A DNA stretch of 64,000 nt, taken from assembly GCF_021134715.1 (NCBI RefSeq), contig NC_060019.1, positions 5,022,001 to 5,086,000 of the forward strand, read 5' to 3'. Below, in pieces: positions 1 to 11,177 of this stretch (position 1 is its first letter; the number at the start of each line of letters is the position of its first letter). Source of the stretch: Daphnia pulex. Its lineage: Eukaryota; Arthropoda; Branchiopoda; Diplostraca; Daphniidae. The notes under the pieces are model-generated. The model did not search any database, was not told the DNA's origin, and saw only the letters and a program-made list of their open reading frames with translations. Position numbers and translations under genes: made by a program.

Positions 1-840
1 ATGAAAAGAGTTGCCGAAATGTTAGTCGGTTCGGCAAAAACCAATTCGGCAATCTTTTTTTTGCCGAATCGACCAACACCCCAAAACACAACAGGAAACC
101 TAACCTCACAATATTAACGAATTAGAGCTTTTAGCCGCATATTTTTCGTTGCAAGCTTTTGCAAACTCTTTATTCTGATGAAACTTCTATTCTTTTATTC
201 TTAGATAATCCACGGAGGTCGCCTATATTTTGAAGTGTGGGGCTACTCATTCGCGAGCTCTTTTTGACATTGCGATTCAAACTATTTAATGGTTTGAATC
301 CCGCAATATAGTATTTTGGCTTCTCATTCACCAGGAAATTGTAACATAATTGCAGACGAGGAATCGGGGATGGCGCTTGACTCCAGTGATTTGATGCTGC
401 TTAAAGAGAAAATCAAACAGCTGTTGGACATTTGGCCGGTACAAATCAACTTTTTTGCGTCGGCAATGAACGCTCATCTTCCCTATTTTGTGAGTTAGCT
501 ACCTCAACCCAAAGCAACGGCATTCAACGTCTTCACATTGAAATGGACGTGGTTTCTTTGCTATGCTTTTCCCCCCATTCGCACTCATTCTTCGCTGTTA
601 AACCAAAATTCAAAAACTGCGGGCCAACCAGACAAACGATCGGCATAGATCAGATAATGGTTGCCGGCGTAACCAAAAATGTCGATGGAAATGTCCTCAA
701 ACACCCGTTATGGACTGGGATAAAAAAAGAGAGGCTCGCGTTGAAGACTGGACAACGCTTGGCATATTTCACACGCTCTGACCGTGTTGGTGATGTTGCT
801 GGACATATCCGGCCATTAAACAAGTTTATTCGGCAATTAC
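1..840. other. no confident gene
   Basis: I see no recognisable gene here. Overlapping open frames of 60 and 140 codons (316-498 and 432-854) have no motif I recognise and no clear splice context. The first 80 bases repeat short TTCGGCAA/TTGCCGAA words in both orientations. This suggests a decayed inverted-repeat element, but no boundary can be drawn. Confidence 0.4.
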
Positions 841-849
841 CAATTTTTT

Positions 850-925
850 CTTGACGCCGAGATTCGAACTCGGGACCTCAGGGCTAGTAGAAAATCAACG
901 TTACCATAAGAACACGACAGAGTTA
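850..925 (-). repeat. tRNA-like pol III promoter remnant (possible SINE head)
   Basis: Read on the minus strand, the 3' part has a perfect T-arm: CCGAG, loop TTCGAAT, CTCGG, a good B box. A TATGGTAACG stretch about 45 bases upstream could be a degenerate A box. The anticodon arm does not fold and the acceptor ends do not pair, so this is not a functional tRNA gene. A tRNA-derived SINE or a tRNA pseudogene is the likeliest reading. Confidence 0.3.
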
Positions 926-929
926 TTTC

Positions 930-3190
930 AACCGTTTAATTTATAACTAAAAAAAACAAGAAAATCAATATTTTTCACGAAACATCACGGGTGAATGATA
1001 CCGAAATAGCACGGTTACAATGACGAAACTATTGCCTTATTGCCACACATTTATCCTTGAGGTATGTTTATATACGAAGGTCCTTAACAATTAGGGTGTG
1101 GGGTATAGGGGGTAGGGTAGTAGTAGCTAGTAGTGAAATTCAGAGGATTTAATTTCTATTATGTTTTTGCATATACGTTTCTTCCAAGAATGACCAATCG
1201 TCACCAAATTTTGTACATAATTCTGTCAAAATTTGATACACGGTGTAGAGGGGTTTTCATTTGTTTTCATTACCGTTTTAAAAAATGAATTTGCGTACTT
1301 GTTACCTAGCTGGTTGCCGAATCCTAGGCAGTGAATTCGATTTTTTGCGTAACCTTCCAACTGTCAGTGCAGTGAGTGCTCAGCAGTGTAAACAAAAAGA
1401 AAAAAAAAGTTTGGATCTTCCCTAGCAAGACAAGTTTTCTGCTATGGGAGTGGAGAGCATTTCTTATTTGATTTGATTTGGTTTTTATGTTCTTGTTCAA
1501 TTTCGTTTTTATTCTTATTTTTACTTTGTATTTTCCCACTATTAGTGTTTTAAACTCTTTTGTTATATTATTACTTCTTTTTGTTTACTGTTTTTTATCT
1601 TGATTTTAATAAATTTGGTTGTCCTAGTAAAATGTTTATGCCTCCTTTTTTAACAGTTAGTCATCAACCAAGAAGTTGAGGAACATTTTAAAAATGTCGA
1701 GATTCGTACCCCTAACCATACGAGTGGCAGCCCGGGTTGATGACTATTAGACCATCATTATTACATTATTAGAAAGAAAAAATGGGTATGATGGTAGCTC
1801 GCTATCTATTAGCCAAGACTCAAATAATCTCTACTAATGTAGAGGATCCAAATGACATAGCATGAATGTCCTTTCATCCGTTTTCCATACTCATCCGTGT
1901 GGGTTGGCCACGGTATATAATATTAATGTAGAAAATTTACCGAAATAAAAAAAAATGGACGTTGTACTTTGTACATTCGTATTACGTTCAATGAATGCAA
2001 AAGGGCGGATGTAGTTTTAACCTTTTTTTTTCATCCAACAATCCACGTGATGGATACATACAAACCTGGATTATAAAACAATGAATCCGATGGTATTACT
2101 ATAGTACATTCTCGTTATGTACGAAATCGGATTATGATTCGATGACCTGATTGATCCATTTTTGTATATCCTCATTATACTGTTTGGATTATGGGCGGTT
2201 TGTAGTATTCACTTTACGTACCAACTCCGATATGAAAATAGCTCTTGTAATCCTGTTTAGGACAGGGAACAAATATTTAGTGTAGATACACAACAGTATG
2301 TAGTCTGGTTCCTACTAGACTAATTCATAGTTGGATGACGCCAGTATATTAAAAAATTGAAAAAAATCTCTAAGTCTATTTCAAGTTTCAACGGCGTTGC
2401 ATGACGTGAAGTGTGGTTTATTTAGATTTATTTTACAATTAACTCCTTGTAAAGAAATATTAGGAAAAATATTAGGAACATTGTAATCTTATAACCTTTT
2501 ATTTTTGTGTTGAAACTCTTTTATTGTCGTAAACAAATTAAAATGTTTTTTCCAGTTTTTCAATCAAATTAATTTTATAAACCTTGCAACCATAAATGCC
2601 TTCACTGTAAAAAAAACCCAAGCGTCATTATTTCCAAATCATGAACCGGTCGCCATTGTCCATCTTTCTGGTCGACTGAAGAGTGAAAATCTTATTTTCA
2701 CAGCACATTCATCTGTTAAATCCATAATTATGTACTCAATTTTCGATTGTTAATTTCAAATTAAAATGTAAGATTTGTTGTGAAGAATTGTAACGTTGTC
2801 TTGATTATATGTAGCCTATTTTTAACATTGTTAGTGGCAATGACTATAAACTTCATATTTTTGGTAATTATTCTGAGCTTGTATAACATTATTGTGGTAA
2901 ACTAAGCGATACAGCATCTTTTTCATTACTGGTAAACCCTTGTGCAGATTCAGTTTTTGAAATGTGTTCTAAATGTTTGTTTCAGTAGGTTTGTCGTAAC
3001 CCAAAAGTCCTTTTGGCCAATCAGCAGATCAGCCAGTGTAAAAGACATCATGTTCTTCAAAGATGTATTATTTTCTTTTCATTTTAAATTTCTCTGTGCT
3101 ATTTTATTCAAAACCATTCATTCTGTTTTCAGAAAGGAGAGTTCTACATTGTAGACTTACACACCTGTTGGATTGAAAGTATGTGTGGTG
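930..3190. other. AT-rich intergenic DNA, no gene seen
   Basis: No open frame here has a recognisable domain. Apart from the tRNA-like stretch near 1700 there are only short scattered repeats of GGATTAT/ATCCG words between about 1850 and 2220. Confidence 0.4.
1694..1762 (-). repeat. second tRNA-like pol III promoter remnant
   Basis: On the minus strand there is a D-arm-like GTCTAATAGTCATC and, about 35 bases on, a B-box-like GGGTACGAATCTC. Both this and the copy near 850 end in CGAATCTCG followed by similar bases, so they may be related tRNA-derived repeats. The body does not fold into a complete cloverleaf. Confidence 0.3.
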
Positions 3191-3202
3191 CCAGATATCT
3201 GG

Positions 3203-3642
3203 AGTAGAAGATAAATTATGCGGTGTGTGGCCACAGTTTCAACCAACAAAGCAAAGTAAGAACCGGACTCAACCCAAGAAACAGTGGGGTACATTTTATG
3301 CAAATCTGCGAAAAACTTTTGGTAAGTGAAACATTTCCTTGTTTCTATTAAAATTTTCATTATTTTGTAATGCCTTCTTTTCTTTATTTAGAAAGTTACA
3401 ACGAAGCAAGAGCCAGAGATATTCCTGCCACTGAAAACACTGATTTCGCTTCCGAACAAGAAGATCTTGGAAGGGGGTAAGCGGATTCGCAGGGTGGCGA
3501 GACCATTTTCTCCTGTACCTGCAAACCATCAAGACATAACTAGTGAAAATGAAGATTTATCTGTTTCACAACTTCTTGTGTGTTGTGTTTGTAATTTTAG
3601 TTGTGTTGTTATTTTATTGTTTTTGATTAGTCAACGGGTTTA
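3203..3642 (+). other. possible two-exon open frame, unknown
   Basis: An open stretch ending near 3324 (...CEKLL) meets a GTAAGT donor. About 65 bases on, a TTTATTTAG acceptor is followed by an open frame in phase (KVTTKQEPEIFLPLK...) to a stop at 3642. The second part is basic (GGKRIRRVARPF) and then serine/glutamate-rich. No family is recognised and the true start is unclear. It may be a transposon remnant. Confidence 0.2.
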
Positions 3643-3649
3643 AATATAA

Positions 3650-4410
3650 CGTGTATCTGTGCAACAATATAGTTTTTGAACCTATTTTCAGCGTTTGTAT
3701 TTGTTATTTTTAAAGCATGTTCTATGTAGAAAAGTAGATGCGCATTTAATGCACCGTGTGCACCATTATTGTAGCACTAGTTTTGAATCCCAATCCTTTT
3801 CATACCTGGTATGAAAAACGGTACATACCCTTTGGATTCAAAGGGTATCAAATATAATAGGATCCGATGTACATTGACGTACGTTTATTTCCAATTTATC
3901 CCTATAATCATAGTTCTTCTTACTACATACATACAACGTACGCAAGCCCACATCGAACAGAGGGGTAAATTGGATGTTTCTATTTTGTTAAGAGAACGTA
4001 CGAAATCTATGTCGCACATCCATTCATGTACATACATGTTATATTCTAATTATGTAAGTGTGCAAGTAGGGTACGTACCGAATTTATTTTTAGTAGAAAT
4101 AAGCTGAACGACACGGAAAGATATATATGAGACCTGGTAGTTTGTATTAAAACTGAGCGTGAAGTATTCTACAGATCAATATTAACACTTTTCTATGAAG
4201 TGAATGGTTCGTAACCATTCTATAATCATTACAAAGTATATGATTATACGCTGCTGCAGACGAACCATTCACAAGCAAAGCCTAGCTTAAAGAACACGTA
4301 AATTCTCTTTATAGTGAAACCTTATTGTCTTACAAATTATAAAAAATCAAGTGTCACATCGTATCATCAAGTGTCAACGCATACAATCAACATCAAGATT
4401 TAGAAAAGTG
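3650..4410. other. no gene seen; small hairpin
   Basis: There is nothing coding that I can support. A 10-bp-arm hairpin (ATACCCTTTG, 4-base loop, CAAAGGGTAT) lies at 3825-3848. Around 4195-4275 the words GAATGGTTCG and CGAACCATTC occur as an inverted pair about 60 bases apart. Confidence 0.4.
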
Positions 4411-4415
4411 CGAAA

Positions 4416-4544
4416 ATGGCAAAACCATTTTTCGATGACGACTGGGAAGCCATTTCAAAAGAAGAGTTGGCAGCATGCCGAGCACAACTGCTTGGATTTA
4501 TTGAGGCTGTTCCAGACAAGGAAAAAGAATTGAAAGAAGTTTGA
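4416..4544 (+). CDS. possible 42-residue small ORF, unknown
   Basis: The frame starts with an ATG in a good context (CGAAAATGG) and encodes an acidic 42-residue peptide starting MAKPFFDDDWEAISKEEL and ending KEKELKEV. The composition, with alternating charge and amphipathic helix periodicity, looks more protein-like than the overlapping 60-codon frame. I know no family for it. It could be a real small protein, the first exon of a longer gene, or chance. Confidence 0.25.
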   Translation: MAKPFFDDDWEAISKEELAACRAQLLGFIEAVPDKEKELKEV

Positions 4545-4559
4545 CAAGATAAAACATTT

Positions 4560-5300
4560 ACAATTGATTAGACGTGTGTGGTTACGTGTGTTGTGCGTGT
4601 GTGTGTGTCAGTTGGTGTATGCAAAGTCAGATTCAACACACAATAGTAGACCGCACACTTGGTGAGTTTCATTAATTACTCAGTCACAAACGAACCGCTG
4701 CATGTTAACAGTCATGAGCGGAATACCATTATAGATTAAATTTGGGCCTCTTCACCAGGTACTTTTACGATTGCACGTTCGTGAACTACAACAGCTGCCC
4801 TTTCCACTCATGAACTGAGTCACATGGTTGTTTAGGTTGTAGACAACCACGACTATTCGGTCAAGTCCTGAGTTGATTATACGCATCAAGTCGTGAATTT
4901 ATTTACAATGACATGTTGAGACATGTTCTGAGTCGTACGTATCAAGTCTTCGACTGCACGGTCAAGCTCTGAGCTAATTCACACGTACCAAGTCGTGTAA
5001 TGTTCTCCATTTAACTTCCAGTCATGAATTAAGTCATATGTTTGAGAACCGCTTGCAATCACAACTGCAGTCATAAACGGTCATGAGTGAATCGCACGTA
5101 TTCAGTCGTGGATTTTACGATAGCATATGCTAGTCATGAATCGGTACGAGCCTTGACAAATTGACACACACACATCAAACTGAAACATTCCCGTTTGCCC
5201 AACGAACATATTCTACAACTCATGGCCTTCTTCTCCTTTGTTTTTACAGCAATTAGAGGCACTGGAAAATATTATTGTTCCTTTGCAAAACGGGATACTC
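4560..5300. other. gene-free stretch with dispersed AGTCRTGA-type motifs
   Basis: There is no coding evidence. Between about 4700 and 5150 variants of AGTCATGA, AGTCGTGA and AGTCCTGAG recur on average roughly every 50 bases, mixed with TACGTA/CACGTA words. A short GT tract lies at about 4565-4615. The motif cluster could be degenerate subterminal repeats of a DNA transposon. Confidence 0.35.
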
Positions 5301-5302
5301 TG

Positions 5303-5345
5303 AGCATAGCCTACTAAATGTGACTTGTCAAAGCCTGCTCCATGG
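5303..5345 (+). repeat. left inverted end of the P-type element
   Basis: Begins AGCATAGCCTACTAAATG and pairs in inverted orientation with 11178-11220. Looser similarity (shared GACCGA and GAATGGAC words) runs inward for about another 80 bases. Confidence 0.6.
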
Positions 5346-5806
5346 CTATCTCGCCCGTGCATAAGTTTTGACCGATGTCCTGCCTCCTTTTTTTCTACGT
5401 CGAATGGACTGTGGCGCATTCTACTGGAGACAAAGAACAACTTTTTGAAAAATATACACATGTTTCTATATTTTTAAATTTCCGCCAAATATTACTTGCT
5501 TTGATCGCTTAGTTCCATTATAGTGAATCTTTCAAAATTATATATGAAAATACAGAAAAATAATTCAGATTCTGTTTCTTTTAAGATTTATGAAGAAAGA
5601 AACCAGCGATTTTTGATTTTGAGTCCGTTTAGCCTAATTATAGGCTTTATAACCGAAGGGCTTCATTATTATTTTATAACCTAAGGGCTTCATTATGACT
5701 TAACGCGCTTTTTTATTCAATAATCGATTCAACAGATGAAACATGTGCTTCTTTATAAAAGCATAATTCGTCTGATTCCAGTAACAACAAAAAATTTGGG
5801 TGGAAA

Positions 5807-6086
5807 ATGGTGGTTAAGTGCATCGTGGATTCGTGCAACAATTGTAGAGGGAAGAAGGCAAAAGAAATGCAGATTATTTTGCATGCCTTCTAATTTAGTT
5901 TTAAGAGAAATGTGGATAACACCCGTAAGTGAAACTATTTGCGGGTTACGTAAGGGTATGAGGTGTATTGGTGATTCAGCTGCTATTTGCAGCGACCATT
6001 TTACTGAAGCTTCATACTCAATAAGAAACGGAAAGAAGATCTTAAATGGAAACAATGTTCCTACAGAATTTCACTTGAAAAAGGTT
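5807..6086 (+). pseudogene. THAP zinc-finger domain (frameshifted)
   Basis: THAP domains are C2CH zinc fingers that bind DNA. They form the N-terminus of P-element transposases and of THAP9. The ATG in AAAATGGTGG opens a frame beginning MVVKCIVDSCNN, which supplies the first two cysteines (CX4C). Around 5850-5890 the reading frame must change to continue into a RLF-MPSN...REMWITP stretch, matching the FP...RxxW core, and then CSDHF, which gives the last Cys and His. The domain ends near the conserved N(N)VPTEF, with an AAG|GTTTAG donor right after it. The single-base frame change makes this copy non-functional, unless it is a sequencing error or an unrecognised splice. Confidence 0.65.
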
Positions 6087-6232
6087 TAGTTTTGAATATT
6101 TCGTTTGATATTGTTTTTATTTTCTGATTGAACGCTACAAATTTTTAAAATGATTCGCATTGAATTATCGATAAAATCGATAAAATTATGTACAAAAGAA
6201 AATGTATGAATGAACAACCGCTTTCTCTAGAA

Positions 6233-7644
6233 ACAAATGACTTCGGGACCCTCGGTTACCAGAAAAGGGATGTTTATACGCCACTCCAACAACCACCTTT
6301 GGTTACCAAGGTAGACAACCTAATGGCATGATTACAAAGAGATAGGCATGACGTTCTTCATTTGACCTAGAGAACCGCACCAACAACACCAACCTACGCA
6401 TTTGATGACTGTTTAGTTCCAGATAAAAGTCTCATTTCCACCGAAGTAGTTGAAGAATGGGCTATCAGTACCTGCAACCGTTACAAATCTTCCGCAGAAG
6501 AAATCCTACTCGAAGAAAACCAAGCCAAGGCTCAAGGAATACAAACACTCCTTGGCGAAAACTGGCTAGACGACCTGGTAAAAAAAAATTCAACAAACAA
6601 ATAACTGCCATGAAAAAACATATATTTCATTTATCTCACAGGTCATCGACGACTATTTGAACCCATATTATTTCAAGAAATCTCTCCAGCGTGACTTACC
6701 CTCAAGTTGCGTCTCTCGGTTGTTGCTTCATTCCAGCGTTACAAGCGGCACAATCAAGCGCCGTTTGGACTGAACTAGTTTGTAAGAAAACATTGACGCT
6801 GGATTTTCCCAATCTGGATTACATTTTCACTCCGGTAAACCACAGCAACACACACTGGGCGCTTATTTCTGTTTCAATGAAAGAAAAAATTTTAAGGTAC
6901 TACGACAGTCTAAAATGGAATGATAGGGGAATATTGAAGTTGGTACAAGACCACCTCACTTCAATTTCCCTAAATACTGACAAAGAGGAATGGAGAACAG
7001 AAATATGTTCTGAGTTACCCATCCAAACCAATACGTTTGATTGCGGTGTGTTCTTATGCCAATATGCATACTGCATTGCCAGCGGCAAATCATTCAATTA
7101 TCTAACCGAAACCACCAGAAATTTAAGACAATTAATGCACAATGAATTTTTGGACGGGAAAGTAAGAGAAAGAAATTCAACAGAAGAAAAGCCATTGGAC
7201 AGGGGAAAGTCGGAAGCCCGGAAGCTCTCCCTGGAAAATGAATGTGTGGAAAGTAAAGGTGTTCTTATTTCTAATGAAGTTTCTGCTGCAAAAATTTTGG
7301 AAACAAATTGCCACAGTACTTCTCATAAAAGAAAGGCGCATATACCCGACTCTCATGTACCTTCCAAGAAGACCAAGAAGATCGTGAAGGTTAATGCGGG
7401 GTATCCACTTCTTTTGGCCCACAATGTTGCTCAGCAGGAAGCCATGCGACGAGAAAAAGCCACGAAAGTAACGGTTCTCCGAAGGAAACTATTACAAAAA
7501 GAAGAAACTATTAAAAAGTTGAAAAAAGAATTACAATTATCGAAGGAAAGAGAAATTAACCTCCAAAAGAAACTGGCCAATCACATTAAACTGGAAGATC
7601 GAGCTGCTGACGGGGAGGTTGGTGCCACTTTCCTAATCAATCAG
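6233..7644 (+). pseudogene. Ulp1/SENP-type C48 cysteine protease segment with C-terminal coiled coil
   Basis: C48 proteases cleave SUMO-like proteins. A first part ending NWLDDL at 6577 joins across a 64-base intron (GTAAAA...CTCACAG) to VIDDYLNPYYFKK at 6642. This matches the Ulp1 WLxDxxIxxYL start. After a frame change near 6685 the catalytic region follows: HW in NTHWALISV, Asp in YYDSL, Gln in PIQTN and Cys in FDCGVF. The full His-Asp-Gln-Cys set is therefore present. Residues after the protease are basic and end in a heptad-rich coiled coil (RRKLLQKEETIKKLKKELQ) before a CAG|GTAAGA donor at 7644. Two in-frame stops lie upstream, near 6330 and 6370. The coiled coil sits just where P transposases have their dimerisation helix, which suggests that the protease is inserted between THAP and transposase. 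A separate neighbouring gene is the alternative. Confidence 0.65.
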
Positions 7645-8083
7645 GTAAGACATGAATAACACTATAACAGCTATAAAAATAACATTAGTACATTGTAAAT
7701 TTGATTGAGCAGTATGAAAAAGTGAACAAGAAAAAAAAAATAAATGGCATCAGCAAGTTATAAAACATTGCATCATGCTTCAAGCAAGATCACCTGGAGT
7801 TTACGCATACTTTCGCCGAACTAAAATAATGATGCTTCATTCAAGGAAAACTTTGCGCACATATAATGGCAAGTCAACCGGAGATGTTGGAATAACCGAA
7901 CCTGTTCGGCAGAGACTGAAAATGGAGAGAGAAAATTTGTTTGAAAATGAAAGAAGAATCTCACTCGAAGTTGATGAAATGGCAATTGGTCCTAAAAGTA
8001 CACTCGTCAAGCAATGGATGGCTGGAGAAGAGCACTCGGGTGGAATATTAAAAAATAAAAAAAAGCCCTTTTGGCAAATCGTC

Positions 8084-9102
8084 GGGTATTAGTAATGTGC
8101 ATGACAACTCTGCATGACTGCATGATAATAATCTGCATGAATTCGCCGCATGAATCGAAAAGGATTCATGCAGATTACCCCCATATTTTATATTGAAATT
8201 CAATCACTGTATTGTATTTTGTTGTATCTTGTATTGTATCGTGTCGTTAAAATGAAGTCAAAACAAAATGAAAAATTTTTCATGAAAGAAAAAAAACAGG
8301 AAAGGAAAATAATGGATTTACATAATAAAGTAAAGTTAAAGGGCTTAACCGGTTACAAAAAACCAACAACATAGCAACAATGAACTCAATTTTAACTGGT
8401 TATTTTCCATACTTTTTGTCTGGTTGGTTGTACTTTGGATGTCGATGTTTTTGGAAAAGGTTTTAATTCTAAGTCTCGTAAACAGCCCTTTAAGTGATCC
8501 TTCATTTGAGATTCTTTTACGAAGACAATGGTTGAAGGGTCTGCTCCTAGAGCAACTTCAACGGCGAATGCAAGTGCAAACACACCACAACTGCTTTTGT
8601 CAGCTTGTTTTTGACAACTTGGGGCATACAAGCTGTAATCTGTATAACCCAACAAGCTGGAAATTGCTTTCACCGTTTCCTCTTCGGAACTCCTTTCAAA
8701 TCCCAAGCTGTCATACACGGCTACATTATGGTTTCTGCACACTGGGAAACCGGAAACAGCTAGGACCCAATGGCATTTTCCGGTATGAATTATTTGTATC
8801 CAACGTTTTTCTTTCGGCACAGGGTAAGTTCCAGTGGACGTTGCGTGATGAACATACCAATCATGTAGCAATTGGTTGTTTTTCAAATGGGCGCTTGCCA
8901 GAAGCATTTCATCTTCCTTTAAGTATGCATGGCCATTCCCCCCCCCCCATTAAAAAAAAAGCTTTCTTTTGGTGTCATGCAGAAATAGTCATGCAGTTTA
9001 CTATGCCATCGCAACGTGCATGACAGCTCGGTTCATGCGGCGAATTCATGCAGATTATTATCATGCAGTCATGCAGAGTTGTCATGCACATTACCAACAC
9101 CC
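8084..9102 (-). mobile_element. MULE-like 1,019-bp element carrying a C48 protease
   Basis: The terminal inverted repeats are about 71 bp with two mismatches (8084-8154 and 9032-9102). They start GGGTRTTRGTAATGTGCATG and are built from repeated TGCATGA words. The element is flanked by a perfect 9-bp direct duplication, CAAATCGTC, at 8075-8083 and 9103-9111. Long TIRs with 9-bp duplications are typical of Mutator-like elements, some of which carry Ulp1-like genes. No MULE transposase is present, so this is a non-autonomous derivative. KDZ-type elements also carry Ulp1 domains but usually make 8-bp duplications. Confidence 0.8.
8392..8907 (-). CDS. Ulp1/SENP-like C48 protease, 171 codons
   Basis: This uninterrupted frame lies inside the MULE-like element. 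The catalytic residues are visible in order: His-Trp in GKCHWVLAV, Asp in VAVYDSLGF, Gln in PSCQKQ and Cys in SSCGVFALAFA. The N-terminal half of a C48 domain (LKEDE...LLASAHLKNNQLLHDWYV) begins upstream of the first Met, so the open frame may start earlier, near a G-run at about 8940. It is clearly different from the C48 segment at 6.2-7.6 kb in the host element. The likely role is SUMO-type isopeptidase activity linked to transposition or host interaction, as proposed for plant MULEs. Whether it is expressed is unknown. Confidence 0.75.
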   Translation of the reverse strand: MLLASAHLKNNQLLHDWYVHHATSTGTYPVPKEKRWIQIIHTGKCHWVLAVSGFPVCRNHNVAVYDSLGFERSSEEETVKAISSLLGYTDYSLYAPSCQKQADKSSCGVFALAFAVEVALGADPSTIVFVKESQMKDHLKGCLRDLELKPFPKTSTSKVQPTRQKVWKITS

Positions 9103-11177
9103 CAAATCGTCTCTTAGGATTCTTAATGACAGGGCTTTCAACATCGTACAAAATCCCCGTTGCCTTTTTTTTGTTAGAAAACTAACAGCAGTACAACTGT
9201 ATAAATTAACATGCTACGTAATAAGAGAGATTGAATTGGAAGGGTTCTCTGTCGAACGTGTAGTAACTGACAACGCATCAACTAATGTGAAAATGTTTAA
9301 ATACTTTGGAAATGGTGAAGTCGTTCCATTTATTTCACATCCAATGGATCCCACAAGAAAGTTGTTTTTTAGCTACGACTATACGCACCTCATCAAAAAC
9401 ATGCGGAATCTGTTTATGGAACGAGTCTTCGATGTGTGTGGCGAAAAAGTCTCCTTCGAACCCATTAAAAAAGTGCGTGAAATTCAAAAAGAATTCTTGT
9501 TTTTTCGCCCTATGAGGCACCTCACGTTCAAACACACGCAACCTAACAGTCTAGACCGCATGAAAGTAAGGTTTGCCAAGGAAATATTCAGCAAAGAAAT
9601 GATAGCAACTCTTCGATTATGTCAAAACAATGACCTCAAGGGATTTCGTGGAATAGACGCAACAATTGAGCTTATGGAGATGAACTATCTTTGGTTTGCT
9701 TTACACGACGTGTGCAACACAACACATCACATAACAGCTCTGCAAACAGAAAAAAAAACATTTACTGACGTGGACGACTGGAGATTCGATTTCTTAGAAA
9801 AAAAATGCCCAGCTTACTACACAAAGTGGTATAAGCAATGTCTGGGAAGTAAGAATCTATTAGGATTTCTGAGCAAAGAAACCTATGAAGCGCTGTTATT
9901 AACGAGTCGGTCTACAGCTGCCTGCATTCGGTATTTACTTCAAGAAAGACATTTTAAATATGTCTTGACTAGAAAATTTTCTACTGACCATATTGGAATG
10001 ATGTTTGGTTCCATTCGGGGCATGGCTGGCGGAAACAACAAGGTTGACGTTCCTTCGGCTACCTTTGCCTGGGACAAGATTGCGCGAACGCAACTGGTAT
10101 ATTCGTCAAACGAATACAATGTACCTTTAAGAAAAGAAAAAAGAACAGCCTCAAAACTAATAGCCCTGACAACAATGGGAACTTCTCCCAAACTGGTTCG
10201 AACAAGAGATTTCTTGTCAGAGTTGGAGGCTTCTAGTTTAGAAATTTTAGATGAGCTTCATAGAGAACCAAGTAAGATATACTTAAATACCAATCAGTGA
10301 ATAGAATTCTAAAGTTTTTTTTTTCAGTGTATCCTTTTCCTGGTTTGAAAAATGCTGCATTAGCTACAACATGTGGTTATGTGCTGCGATGCCTCACAGA
10401 GCAGGAATTTTGCTCTAAATGTACTGACAAACTGGAAACCTTGAATGAGAATACAAGGCAAAAATCTAGAGTGTTTGGCCTGATCGTGGAAATGGGTAAT
10501 AAAAATTATAAAAACATATTGGTAACATATCAGTTTACTTTTACACCTTAGATCGTTCCAGTTTAAATTATCCACACTGGGAATTTGTGTCTCGGCTTTC
10601 CACAGTTACAAAATTCCTAGAGAAAGTGATTCCCCTTATGCGAGAAACAACACATATGCAGGAAGATTTCACAAATTTCTTAACTCCTTTTTTAATGAAA
10701 TGTGACACAATGAGTTGTGGGGATAAGTCACCTAAACAGAATGAAAAGATGATTAGATGGATACTGGCTAAGTTTTTACGTCCAGCATTTACTAATTTTG
10801 GCAACGGGAAAACAGATAAAGAAATGCCAAAGATAAATTTCAAATCAAAGCCTTTGAACCAAAAATACAGAGCCTTTTCATAAGGCAAAGTTTAAGAAAA
10901 CCATGACAAATTATACATTTCTTAACGTAATGATTTTTGTTTACTTATGCTACTTACCATGAAACTGAACAGAAGGCTTGCAATAGAGAATTTTTCAAAC
11001 CATTCAATCATTGTCAACGTCTTTAATGTCCAACACTTCCAAAAGAGTAAATGTCTAACAAACCAAACAAAACTGTTTACAAAACAAGAACCCAATGAAG
11101 TTCCAAAACTCTTTGGTGGATTCGCTAGTGTCCATTCTAAAATAAGCTCCTTCCATAGTGTCGGTCACTTTGAGAGC

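Larger units (their letters stand above)
7713..10883 (+). pseudogene. P-element/THAP9-type transposase, interrupted
   Basis: The P/THAP9 transposase is an RNase H-fold DNA transposase. The first piece (7713-8083) has the SPGVY-RRTKIMMLHSRKTLRTY helix-turn-helix region and DEMAIG with the first catalytic Asp. The second piece (9103-10271) has LTAVQLYKLTC, VVTDNASTN with the second Asp, and YDYTHLIKNMRNLF, then the insertion-domain-like region. Short introns at 10272-10327 and 10496-10551 keep phase into a cysteine-containing tail (CGYVLRCL...FCSKC) and the last exon, stop at 10883. The gene is broken by the 8084-9102 insertion and by frame changes at homopolymers near 7731, 8056 and 9165. At the insertion site the frame that gives family-like residues is offset from the frame open upstream. 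Confidence 0.75.

Noticed and set aside
850..925. A functional tRNA gene
   Set aside because: Only the T-arm is good. The anticodon arm and acceptor stem do not pair on either strand.
5753..6055. A 100-codon minus-strand frame over the THAP region
   Set aside because: The plus strand has the C2CH zinc-finger residues and matching splice donor; the minus frame has no motif.
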